From contig JAJYLT010000002.1 of the NCBI GenBank assembly GCA_021787565.1, forward strand, positions 62,001 to 126,000: a DNA stretch of 64,000 nt, given 5' to 3'. Under the pieces are notes generated by a model. It had not been told where the DNA came from. It ran no database searches and saw nothing but the letters and a program-made list of their open reading frames with translations. Made by a program: the position numbers and the translations under genes. This DNA is from Acidobacteriota bacterium (GTDB taxonomy: Bacteria; Acidobacteriota; UBA4820; DSQY01). Numbering within the stretch: position 1 is the first letter of the stretch; each line of letters opens with the position of its first letter. This document shows positions 53,217 to 61,383 of the stretch, piece after piece.

Positions 53217-54460
53217 ATGGCGACACTCAATCCATCACAGCCCCCCATCCGACAGCCCGCGAGGTCTGGCACCACGTGCGCACCGAGCTCAGGCCCAAAG
53301 GCAGGCTCCTGACGTCCTTCAACGTCATCTCGGGGGCCGTCATCGCGGTGGGCATAGTGCTGGTGATTATCCGGTTCGCGTTCGGCTTGGGGTCGATTAC
53401 CAACCTCTCGCAGGCCTTTCCGTGGGGGCTATGGATCACCTTTGACGTGATCACCGGGGTCGCCTTTGCAGGGGGTGCCTACGTCCTCACCTTCATGGTC
53501 TACGTACTCGGAATCGACCGCTACAAGCCGATCCTACGGGCGACGATTCTCAACGCCTTCCTCGCCTACGTGTTCTACGCAGGAGCGGTGCTTCTCGATC
53601 TTGGCCGGCCGTGGCACATCGCAAACCCGATCATCGGCAACTCCTTTGGCCTGAGCTCGGTTCTCTTCCTGGTTTCGTGGCACTTCGCGCTCTACATGCT
53701 GACCGCCCTCGTCGAGTTCTCACCTGCGATCGCCGAGTGGCTCGGCCTCCGACGCCTGCGCAAGCTGCTCGGTTCGCTGACCTTCGGCGCGGTCATCTTC
53801 GGCGTCACGCTCTCGACGCTGCACCAGTCCGGTCTCGGTGCCGTCTTCATGATGGCAAAGGACAAGATCTTCCCGCTTTGGTATTCGGAGTACATCCCAG
53901 TGCTCTTTTTCGTTTCGAGCATCTTCGCCGGTTTGTCGATGGTCGTGTTCGAAGGCACAATCAGCGAGCGGGTGTTCGACCACCTGATCACCTCGAAGTC
54001 TCGCTTGTCCCGCGCCGACATTCTCGTCGGGCTGGCGCGGATTTGCGCCGGTACCATGTTCGTCTATCTCTTTCTCGAGGTGCTGAGTCTGACCCACAGC
54101 CAGACTTGGCGCTATCTGTGGAGCAGCATGGGGCTCTGGTTCCTGGTGGAAGTAGTTGGCTTCGTAGCGGTGCCCTGCGTCTTTTATGTCGTCGCACTTC
54201 GCCAGCGCAACTTTCTCCTCATTCGGATCGCCGCGATCATGACCATGGTTGGCGTCGTCCTCAATCGGATGAACATCGCGATCTTCGCCTACCGCTGGGA
54301 CGCTCCCCACCACTACATACCAAGCTGGATGGAGGTCGAGGTGACGCTGGCCATCGTCTTCGCCGAGATCTGGGCCTTCCGCTGGATCGTCAACCGGATG
54401 CCGGTCCTCTCCGATCCACCCCTCTGGGCTAGCGAGCAACCTAAACACGCGAGTACGTAG
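53213..54460 (+). CDS. hybB: NrfD-like membrane subunit HybB
   Basis: A 415-aa membrane protein with about ten spans, matching HybB/NrfD quinone-interacting subunits. Seen are FPWGLWITFDVITGVAFAGG, VLLDLGRPWHIANP, STLHQSGLGAVFMMA and NRMNIAIFAYRWDAP. It passes hydrogen-derived electrons to the quinone pool without a cytochrome b. The ATG overlaps the hybA stop. Confidence 0.92.
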   Translation: MNGDTQSITAPHPTAREVWHHVRTELRPKGRLLTSFNVISGAVIAVGIVLVIIRFAFGLGSITNLSQAFPWGLWITFDVITGVAFAGGAYVLTFMVYVLGIDRYKPILRATILNAFLAYVFYAGAVLLDLGRPWHIANPIIGNSFGLSSVLFLVSWHFALYMLTALVEFSPAIAEWLGLRRLRKLLGSLTFGAVIFGVTLSTLHQSGLGAVFMMAKDKIFPLWYSEYIPVLFFVSSIFAGLSMVVFEGTISERVFDHLITSKSRLSRADILVGLARICAGTMFVYLFLEVLSLTHSQTWRYLWSSMGLWFLVEVVGFVAVPCVFYVVALRQRNFLLIRIAAIMTMVGVVLNRMNIAIFAYRWDAPHHYIPSWMEVEVTLAIVFAEIWAFRWIVNRMPVLSDPPLWASEQPKHAST

Positions 54461-54469
54461 GAGACGCCG

Positions 54470-54619
54470 ATGGACCCCTATCACTACGTCGACATCTTCG
54501 CCACCAAGGGCGTTGAGTACCTGCTGATCATCGGATTCTTGGTGGCCCTGCCCTTTGCGTGGCGTTTCTTGAACCGGCGTCGAGAGCATGGCCGAATGAA
54601 TCATCAAACGAGAGGATGA
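54470..54619 (+). CDS. 49-aa single-span peptide between hybB and hybC
   Basis: The ORF runs from ATG 54470 to TGA 54617. The product starts MDPYHYVDIFATKGVEYL, has one hydrophobic span (LLIIGFLVALPFAWRFL) and a basic tail (NRRREHGR). GGAGACGCCG lies directly upstream. Position and spacing inside the hyb operon argue that it is a real small subunit. It resembles in form the tiny membrane proteins of other NrfD-containing redox complexes (for example Hmc), but homology is not proven. Confidence 0.6.
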   Translation: MDPYHYVDIFATKGVEYLLIIGFLVALPFAWRFLNRRREHGRMNHQTRG

Positions 54620-54623
54620 GGCG

Positions 54624-56339
54624 ATGAACACAACAATCACTATCGACCCGATTACGAGAATCGAAGGTCACCTCCGGATCGACGTGGAGGTGAACGGCGG
54701 GGCGGTACAGGACGCCTGGTCCTCGGGCCAGATGTTCAGGGGTATCGAGATCATCCTGCAGGGAAGAGATCCCAGAGACGCCTGGCTCTTCACGCAGCGG
54801 TTCTGCGGCGTCTGCACGACGGTCCACGCCATCACCTCGGTGCGGGCCGTCGAAAACGCGCTGAACCTGGAGATCCCCATCAACGCGCAATACATCCGCA
54901 ATCTCATCCTCTGCGCCCACGCCCTCCACGACCATATCGTCCACTTCTACCAACTGTCGGCGCTGGACTGGGTGGACGTGGTCTCCGCCCTCAAGGGCGA
55001 TCCTACGCGCACCGCGGCCCTGGCTGAAAGCCTCTCGCCATGGCCCGGCAACAGCCGCAAGCAGTTCGAAGCGGTGAAGGACAAGCTGGCGGGATTCGTC
55101 CAAGCCGGACAACTCGGCATCTTCACCAACGGCTACTGGGGCCATCCGGCCATGAAGCTTCCGCCGGACGTGAACCTTCTGGCCGTGTCCCACTACCTGC
55201 AGGCCCTCGACATTCAGAGGAAGGCCAACCAGGTGGTGGCCATCCTGGGCGGGAAGACACCCAACATCCAGAACCTGGCCGTGGGGGGCGTGGCCAACGC
55301 CATCAACCTCGACAACGAATCCGCCCTAAACATGAACAAGCTGTTCATGATCAAGGATCTGCTCGATGAGGTGGCCACGTTCGTGCAACAGGTCTACCTC
55401 ATCGACGTCTGCGCCGTGGGAGCGCTCTACGCGGACTGGCTCAAGTACGGAGCGGGCGTGACCAATTACCTGGCCGTCCCCGATCTGCCCCTGGACACGA
55501 AGGGAACGCAGTTCGACCTGCCCGGAGGAACGATCTTCAATAAGGATCTGGGCACGGTGAAAGCGATCACCAGCTTCCAGGACCCCTATTTCCGCGACAA
55601 CGTGACCGAATGCATCGCCCACTCCTGGTACGATGGCGACTGGGACAAGCATCCCTACGAGGAGACGACCGAGCCGAAATATTCGGACTTCAACCCCTCC
55701 GGGAAGTATTCCTGGGTGAAGGCCCCGCGCTTTCAGAGCAAGCCCATGCAGGTGGGGCCCCTGGCCCAGGTGCTGGTGGGCTTCGCCACGGGACACGAGC
55801 CCACGAAGCGGTGGGCCACCCACGCGCTCCAGACCGCCGGCGCCGTCGCCAAGGCCCAGCTGAGCCCCGCCGTCCTCCATGGGACGCTGGGGCGCCACCT
55901 CGGCCGCGCCGTCAGGGCGGCCGTCATCTCCGAGCTCGCCCTCCAGCAGTGGCAGCGGCTGGCCGAGAACATCGGCAAGGGTGACGTGGCCATCTTCAAT
56001 CCCCCGACCTTCCCCAAGGGAGAGGTCCAGGGCTTCGGCTTCCACGAGGCGCCCCGCGGGACGCTTTCCCACTGGGTGGTCATCGACAACGGAAAGATCA
56101 AGAACTATCAGGCCGTCGTGCCTTCGACCTGGAATGCCGGCCCGCGCGACGAAAAGGGGCAGAAGGGGCCGTACGAGGCCTCCCTGGTGGGGAACCCCAT
56201 CGCCGATTCGGCGCGTCCACTGGAGGTCCTGCGCACCATCCACTCCTTCGATCCCTGCCTCGCCTGCGCCATCCATACGCTGGACGTGGAGGGAAAGGAA
56301 CTCTCGAAGGTCAACGTTTTCAACTCCCGCGACGTATGA
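54624..56339 (+). CDS. hybC: [NiFe]-hydrogenase large subunit (HybC-like)
   Basis: A 571-aa catalytic subunit. The L1 motif RFCGVCTTVHAITSVRAVENAL (about 60) and L2 motif DPCLACAIH (about 543) supply the four Ni-Fe cysteines. Residues after the L2 histidine, TLDVEGKELSKVNVFNSRDV, are the C-terminal extension removed by the protease encoded next. RIEGHLRIDVEVNGG opens the protein. It is a group 1 membrane-linked uptake enzyme with HybO, HybA and HybB. Confidence 0.96.
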   Translation: MNTTITIDPITRIEGHLRIDVEVNGGAVQDAWSSGQMFRGIEIILQGRDPRDAWLFTQRFCGVCTTVHAITSVRAVENALNLEIPINAQYIRNLILCAHALHDHIVHFYQLSALDWVDVVSALKGDPTRTAALAESLSPWPGNSRKQFEAVKDKLAGFVQAGQLGIFTNGYWGHPAMKLPPDVNLLAVSHYLQALDIQRKANQVVAILGGKTPNIQNLAVGGVANAINLDNESALNMNKLFMIKDLLDEVATFVQQVYLIDVCAVGALYADWLKYGAGVTNYLAVPDLPLDTKGTQFDLPGGTIFNKDLGTVKAITSFQDPYFRDNVTECIAHSWYDGDWDKHPYEETTEPKYSDFNPSGKYSWVKAPRFQSKPMQVGPLAQVLVGFATGHEPTKRWATHALQTAGAVAKAQLSPAVLHGTLGRHLGRAVRAAVISELALQQWQRLAENIGKGDVAIFNPPTFPKGEVQGFGFHEAPRGTLSHWVVIDNGKIKNYQAVVPSTWNAGPRDEKGQKGPYEASLVGNPIADSARPLEVLRTIHSFDPCLACAIHTLDVEGKELSKVNVFNSRDV

Positions 56340-56890
56340 GCGAGGAGACGAACGAGAACACCCGCCAGCGGATTCTGGTTTTGGGCCTGGGCAACGTCCT
56401 CATGGGCGATGACGGCTTCGGACCCACCGTGGTGACCCTCCTGGCGGCGCAGTACGAACTTCCCGAGGGGGTGTCGGCGCTGGACGCCGGCACCCCCGGT
56501 TTCGACCTGTCGCCCCACGTATCCGGCCTCGCCTCGCTGATCGTGGTGGATACGGTCAATCTCGACGCGCCTCCAGGCACGCTGCGCCTCTACCGCCTCC
56601 CCGAAATAGTGGCCCACGTGCCCGTGGTCAGGGCCTCACCACATGAGCCGGCGCTCCGGGAGACGCTGCTCGCGCTTCAGTTCGCGGGCCAAGCACCGGC
56701 CCAGGTCCTGCTCGTCGGCGCCGTCCCCGAGATCATCGATGTGGGGCCCGGCCTCAGCGCCTCTCTGCGGGCGGCCGTGCCTGATGCCTTGCGGGAGGTG
56801 GTGCTCGAATTGGAGAGGCTCGGGCGTCCCGCGCTTCAGCGGAGTGCTCCCCTGCCGGCCAACCTCTGGTGGGAAGAGAAGGTCACCTGA
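56336..56890 (+). CDS. hybD: hydrogenase maturation protease
   Basis: A 184-aa endopeptidase with the family N-terminus ILVLGLGNVLMGDDGFGPTV (nickel-sensing Asp/Glu region), DAGTPGFDL and the conserved His in VVRASPHEPALRETL. It trims the HybC C-terminal extension after nickel insertion. Its ATG overlaps the hybC stop (ATGA). Confidence 0.93.
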   Translation: MSEETNENTRQRILVLGLGNVLMGDDGFGPTVVTLLAAQYELPEGVSALDAGTPGFDLSPHVSGLASLIVVDTVNLDAPPGTLRLYRLPEIVAHVPVVRASPHEPALRETLLALQFAGQAPAQVLLVGAVPEIIDVGPGLSASLRAAVPDALREVVLELERLGRPALQRSAPLPANLWWEEKVT

Positions 56891-56910
56891 CGCTGCAAGC
56901 TGGAGGTTGA

Positions 56911-57058
56911 GTGGCGCGCCTGGAACGCTGGCTGGTCATTCTGATCGCTCTGCACGTGGATCGTTCCCGCGTCAGGCCTGCGCGATGCCCTGATGGGGAT
57001 CAGCATCATCTTCGTCCGACGCTGGCGCGCCTCTTCAGAGCGCCGGAGACCTCACTAA
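56911..57058 (+). pseudogene. collapsed membrane-protein gene, ends joined out of frame
   Basis: A GTG (56911) with GGAGG five bases upstream begins a membrane-type N-terminus (ARLERWLVILIALH). From TGG 56957, one base out of frame, WIVPASGLRDALMGISIIFV runs to TAA at 57056. The two pieces look like the first span and last span of a small membrane protein with its centre removed. The parent family is a hypothetical one I recall only loosely. It lies between hybD and the convergent SDR gene. Confidence 0.55.
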
Positions 57059-57087
57059 CAGCCCCCATGGCCGGGTCCCGAACCGGC

Positions 57088-58614
57088 TCAGTTCACATTG
57101 CGAGGCACGGGAGAGGTCCCGCTGAGGGCTTCGTAGGTGTCCTCCACTTCGTCGATCCCCAGGCGAAGGGTCATGGTGACGTGGTTGTAGAGGCACATCT
57201 CCAGGCCCTGGCACGCGGGGTCCCGTCCCAGTACCCTGACGATGACCTCGTTCGTGCTCGACAGGGCTTCGCAGACCTCCTGCACGCTGAAGCCCTGGCT
57301 GAACCTGCGTTCCGCCAGGTCGCGGCAGTAGCCGAGGAAGGTGGACCGTTCCCGCGTGCGCACGGCGTTCATCAAGTGCCGCATGAGCTGACGGAGGTAC
57401 CACCTCAGGTCCTGGGCCTCTAGCCGCCGGTAGCCGAGAAACCACTGTTTGGCCCGCGGGCCCTGGAAGGCCTGCACGAGGGCCTCCATGATCTCCTCCT
57501 CGTGCTGGTCCATGAGGCGGTGCACCCGGAGATTGGCGCGAACCCGCACCTCCTTCATGGCCGCTCGGTTCCGGGCTGCCCACTCGCTGGGATTGCTCTT
57601 GAGGTTCTCGATCAAGAACGGCATGCGCCGGAGGATCTCGAGCCGCTCCTTGGGGCGCCATCCGATGCGCTCGAAGGAGTGGCAGGCATCCACGGTCATC
57701 GCCAAGTCGATGTAGCGGCCCATCCACGGGCGCTCGAAGGGGCGCTCGCCCAGAAGCCGCCCCGCGATGTCCCTGGCGTACAGTCCGGGCCAGCAGACCA
57801 ATCGCGGTAGAAAGATGGGCTCCACCTTGCGACCGAAATAGGCCGCGCAGGCCGCCTCGTAGAGTTCTACGTGGCTGACGGCTCCGTTCGCGCTCGCGAT
57901 GACGATCTCGCCAGGATTGAGGATCTGGTGGCGTTCCAGCAAGGCCAGCAGGAAGGATGCTCCATCCCTCACGTGGAGGTAAGGGACGGACGAGGCGCCC
58001 TTTCCCGCCAAGATCCTCGCGTTCCAGGCCTTCGAGAGCCAGGTCTGGAGGAAGACATACAGCGGCGGATACTCGCACCAGTCCGAGAAAATGGCCCCGA
58101 AGCGGACGATGCACGAGGGGATGGTGTCCCGGTATTCGCCGAGCATGGCTTCCCCGATCCGCTTGGTCTTGGCGTAGATGTGGTCGCCATCCGGAGGCGA
58201 GCTTTCGTTCAATGCGCCTCCAGGCGGCGGAAACTGGGAGGCGGCCACGGAGCTAGCAAAGACGAACCGCCTGAGGTGCAAATGCTTGCACCGCTCCAGC
58301 ATGTTGCGAAGGCCGTGGACGTTGGTGCGCCAGTATTCCGGGTGGTCCTCCCCCGTGAAGTCATAGTGCGCAGCGAGGTGGATGACCACCTCCGCGCCCC
58401 CCTCGCCCTCAATCTCGCGAAACACCTCGTCCAGCGGTTCCCCCTCGCCGATGTCCACCTGGTACCAGGAGATGCTGTCATGGATCGGCGCGCCGCATTC
58501 GTGCTGCGACCGTCTGGCGATGGCGAGAATCCGGTAGCGGCCCTTGAGCGCCTCCAAGAGATGACGCCCGAGGAAACCCGAGGCCCCCGTGACGACTAAT
58601 CTCGGAAGATCCAT
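57088..58614 (-). CDS. extended SDR (NAD-dependent epimerase-like) fused to a helical RsbRD-N-like domain
   Basis: A 508-aa protein. Residues 1-335 are an extended SDR with VTGASGFLGRHLLEAL, HLAAHYDFTG and a Y-x3-K motif (IYAKTKR). Residues 370-508 are helical (HEEEIMEALVQAF, RYLRQ-like LRWYLRQLMRHLMNA, FSQGFSVQEVCEAL) and resemble the RsbRD/histidine-kinase-type four-helix N-terminal domain. This is an unusual enzyme-plus-sensor combination. The substrate and signal are unknown. Confidence 0.75.
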   Translation of the reverse strand: MDLPRLVVTGASGFLGRHLLEALKGRYRILAIARRSQHECGAPIHDSISWYQVDIGEGEPLDEVFREIEGEGGAEVVIHLAAHYDFTGEDHPEYWRTNVHGLRNMLERCKHLHLRRFVFASSVAASQFPPPGGALNESSPPDGDHIYAKTKRIGEAMLGEYRDTIPSCIVRFGAIFSDWCEYPPLYVFLQTWLSKAWNARILAGKGASSVPYLHVRDGASFLLALLERHQILNPGEIVIASANGAVSHVELYEAACAAYFGRKVEPIFLPRLVCWPGLYARDIAGRLLGERPFERPWMGRYIDLAMTVDACHSFERIGWRPKERLEILRRMPFLIENLKSNPSEWAARNRAAMKEVRVRANLRVHRLMDQHEEEIMEALVQAFQGPRAKQWFLGYRRLEAQDLRWYLRQLMRHLMNAVRTRERSTFLGYCRDLAERRFSQGFSVQEVCEALSSTNEVIVRVLGRDPACQGLEMCLYNHVTMTLRLGIDEVEDTYEALSGTSPVPRNVN

Positions 58615-58725
58615 CCCCCCATCCTCTGCTCACAGCATAGCAAGAAGCGCCTGGCGTAGGAAGATACTAGTGAGGATCCACGGCCGCGCGGCGCCAACAG
58701 CCTGTAACGCCGCGTCCGGCTCACG

Positions 58726-58950
58726 TCACCCGAAAGGGTGATGGCGGACAGGGCCACGTTCACCAAGATGAGAGGGCTCGTAGGTCTTGACGCCGTTCAG
58801 GCTGAGGCCCAGTTCATCGGCGATCTCCCGAAGGGTCAGCTTCCCAGCCAGCCGCTGGAGGATCTCCCTCTCCTTGGGGCTCAGCCCGGAAGGCGGCCGG
58901 GCCGTCGGGTGCTCACCCTCCGCTGCCCGCGCAAGCGCTGATTCTCACAC
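58726..58950 (-). pseudogene. LuxR-type helix-turn-helix remnant
   Basis: On the minus strand, about 72 codons between stops read SGLSPKEREILQRLAGK and LTLREIADELGLSLNGVKTY, the helix-turn-helix of LuxR/MalT-type regulators. After VKTY the sequence diverges from the expected LSSIYRKLGV-like ending, and no N-terminal domain or start is present. It is a decayed regulator stub between the SDR and pgl genes. Confidence 0.7.
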
Positions 58951-58970
58951 CACGGGCTGGCCCCGTTGAA

Positions 58971-59702
58971 TCAGCGCCCTCGCGCCGCCCGGTCGAGGAA
59001 CCACGCCACCGGACCCGCGGCCCGGACGCGGCCGGCCGGCAGTTGTGCGGCCTCGGACTCAGATCCATCGAGAAGGATGCGGACCACGGGAGCCTTTTCC
59101 GCGCCCGCTACCAGGAACCAGATGGCCCTTGCCGCGGACAGCCCGCGCAGAGTGAGGGTGATCCGGCTCCGGGGGATGATGCCCGGCGCGGCCTCCGCCG
59201 CCGCCACCCAGGCTTCCCGTTCCGCGAGCGCCGGCGAGCCGGGGAAGAGCGAGGCGGTATGGCCCTCGTCCCCCAGCCCGAGGAGCACCAGGTCGAAGAC
59301 GGGCTCGCCCTCATCGGCGAAGAAGGCGCGAAGCTCTTTCTCGTAGGAGGCGGCCGCCTCCGCCGGAGAGCCGAGGCCGACGGGCACGGGGTGGAGGTTG
59401 CCCGGGGGGATGGGAATCCGCTCCAGGAGCGCCTCCCTCACCATCCCGAAATTGCTGGCCGGATCGCTCGGCGGAACGAACCGCTCGTCGCCCCAGAAGA
59501 GGTGGATGCGGTCCCATGGAAGCTCCCCCGCTCCGCCCTCGGCGAGGAGTACGTACAACCGCCGAGGGGTGTGGCCTCCCGAGAGGGCCAGGGAGAAGCG
59601 CCCACGCTCGCGCACCGCCTCGCGCGCCATCCGGCCCAGGCGCTCGGCGGCACTCAGACTCAGTGCCTCCAGCCCATCGAAAACCAGGACCTCCGGCTTC
59701 AT
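58971..59702 (-). CDS. pgl: 6-phosphogluconolactonase
   Basis: A 243-aa DevB-type lactonase hydrolysing 6-phosphogluconolactone. Motifs are [40 protein letters not shown] and [16 protein letters not shown]. The ATG overlaps the zwf stop (ATGA), coupling two consecutive steps of the oxidative pentose phosphate pathway. Confidence 0.94.
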   Translation of the reverse strand: MKPEVLVFDGLEALSLSAAERLGRMAREAVRERGRFSLALSGGHTPRRLYVLLAEGGAGELPWDRIHLFWGDERFVPPSDPASNFGMVREALLERIPIPPGNLHPVPVGLGSPAEAAASYEKELRAFFADEGEPVFDLVLLGLGDEGHTASLFPGSPALAEREAWVAAAEAAPGIIPRSRITLTLRGLSAARAIWFLVAGAEKAPVVRILLDGSESEAAQLPAGRVRAAGPVAWFLDRAARGR

Positions 59703-61162
59703 CGCGTCACCCAGCCGCCCGCCAGGTCCGACACGAGGGAATCGGCCTCCTCCGGCCCCATGGAGCCCGCGGCGTAGCCCCGCACCGGGGCCCCCGTCTC
59801 CAGAAGCGGCGTGTAGAGGCTCCATGCGGCCTCGACCTCATCCGCGTGCACGAAGAGGGTCTGGTCGCCCGCCAGCACGTCGTAGAGCAGCGTCTCGTAG
59901 GCCTCGGGAAGTGGCTTGAAGGCCTCCGAATAACGGAAATGGAGCTTCTGGGTGGCGAGTTCCACCCCCTGGCCCGGCGTCTTCACCTCGAAGTGCAGGT
60001 CGAACCCCTCCTCCGGCTGGATGGTGATGACCAGGACGTTGGAGTGGATCGCGCAGGTGTCGAAGGGGTGGAAGATGAAGACGGGAGGGCACCGAAAGGC
60101 CACGGCGATCTGGCTGACCCGACGGGCCATCCGCTTGCCGGTCCTGAGGATGAAGGGCACGCCGTGCCAGCGCCAGTTGGCCACCTGGAGGCGCAGGGCC
60201 GCGAAGGTGGGCGTGCGCGAGCCCGCGGCCACGCCGGGTTCTCCGAGGTAGGCCGGCACCTCCCCTCCATCCACCGCGCCCGTCCCGTACTGGCCCAGGA
60301 CCATCTCCTCCGGACCGATGGGTGCGACGGCCCTCAGTACCTTGGCTTTCTCCTGGCGGATGGCGTCCGCCTCGAAGGCCCCCGGCACCTCCATGGCGGT
60401 GAGCGCCAGAAGCTGGGTCAGGTGATTCTGGACCATGTCCCTCATGACCCCGGCCCGCTCGTAGTAGCCTGCTCTCCCCTTCACACCCAGGGTCTCGGCC
60501 ACGGTGATCTGGACGCTTTCCACGCGGTCCCGGTTCCAGAGCGGCTCGAAGAGCGAGTTGGCGAAGCGGAAGACCAGGAGGTTCTGCACGGTCTCCTTGC
60601 CGAGGTAGTGGTCGATCCGGTAAATCTGGGATTCGTCGAAGCGCTGGTGGATGAAGTCGTTCAGCGCCTTGGCCGACGCCAGGTCGCGGCCGAAGGGCTT
60701 CTCGATGACCAGCCGAGTCCAGCCCCGGCTCCGGTTCAGGCCCGCCTGACCGAGCGCCCCGATGACCTCCGGGAAAGCCTGGGGGGGCAGCGCCAGGTAG
60801 AAGACGCGGTGTCCCGGGTGGCCAAGCTGGTCTTCGATCTGGGCCAGTCGGCGGTCGTAGGCCTCGTAGCTGGCGGCGCTCCGATCGGGCACGACCTGGT
60901 AGAACAGGCGGCTCGCCCAAAGCTTGCCGGCTTCATCCCCCGAGGGAGGAGCACCGGCCTCCTTCAGCGCTTCGGCGGCCATGGCCCGGAAGCCCCCGTC
61001 GTCCATGTCGCTCCCCCGGCCCACGCCGACGATGGCGCTGCCCGGGTGGAGGCGTCCCTCGTTCGCCAGGTGCGAGAGAGCGGGCAGCAGCTTTCGCATG
61101 GAAAGGTCTCCCCTCCCCCCGTGGATCACGAAAAGCACGGGCTCGGGGCCTCCTGAAGCCAT
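59699..61162 (-). CDS. zwf: glucose-6-phosphate 1-dehydrogenase
   Basis: A 487-aa enzyme oxidising glucose-6-phosphate to the lactone. The nucleotide loop is [15 protein letters not shown]. The signature [13 protein letters not shown] (about 181) has the catalytic His, and [15 protein letters not shown] precedes it. [17 protein letters not shown] lies in the C-terminal domain. It starts four bases after the collapsed gnd stop. Confidence 0.94.
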   Translation of the reverse strand: MASGGPEPVLFVIHGGRGDLSMRKLLPALSHLANEGRLHPGSAIVGVGRGSDMDDGGFRAMAAEALKEAGAPPSGDEAGKLWASRLFYQVVPDRSAASYEAYDRRLAQIEDQLGHPGHRVFYLALPPQAFPEVIGALGQAGLNRSRGWTRLVIEKPFGRDLASAKALNDFIHQRFDESQIYRIDHYLGKETVQNLLVFRFANSLFEPLWNRDRVESVQITVAETLGVKGRAGYYERAGVMRDMVQNHLTQLLALTAMEVPGAFEADAIRQEKAKVLRAVAPIGPEEMVLGQYGTGAVDGGEVPAYLGEPGVAAGSRTPTFAALRLQVANWRWHGVPFILRTGKRMARRVSQIAVAFRCPPVFIFHPFDTCAIHSNVLVITIQPEEGFDLHFEVKTPGQGVELATQKLHFRYSEAFKPLPEAYETLLYDVLAGDQTLFVHADEVEAAWSLYTPLLETGAPVRGYAAGSMGPEEADSLVSDLAGGWVTR

Positions 61163-61165
61163 TGG

Positions 61166-61339
61166 TCAGCCCTCCTTCTTGATGGCGTGGCCGCCGAACT
61201 TGTGGCGCATCATGGCCAGGAGGCGGTCCGAGATCGAATCGGCGTCCCGCGAACGAAAGCGCTCCCTATGTCCCTGATCGAGCAGCCGCTCGGCCACGTT
61301 GGCTCCCATGCGGCCAAGTCCGATCATCGCGACTTGCAT
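61166..61339 (-). pseudogene. gnd: 6-phosphogluconate dehydrogenase reduced to 57 codons by in-frame deletion
   Basis: The ORF begins with the Rossmann motif of 6PGDH (MQVAMIGLGRMGANVAERLL) and after DQGH passes directly into the C-terminus of the short decarboxylating type (ERFRSRDADSISDRLLAMMR, HKFGGHAIKKEG). About 240 central residues with the catalytic site are missing, but frame, start and stop are intact. It sits exactly where gnd is expected, between tal-pgi and zwf. The product cannot be an active dehydrogenase. It is either a genuine deletion or an assembly collapse. Confidence 0.85.
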
Positions 61340-61383
61340 GTCCGTCTCCTAGGGTGGGGCCGGCCCGCGGACGGTCCAATCGT

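Noticed and set aside
52344-54460. Possible horizontal origin of hybA-hybB from a slightly different codon feel
   Set aside because: GC content remains high and I cannot compute codon bias by hand; operon overlaps with neighbours are clean.
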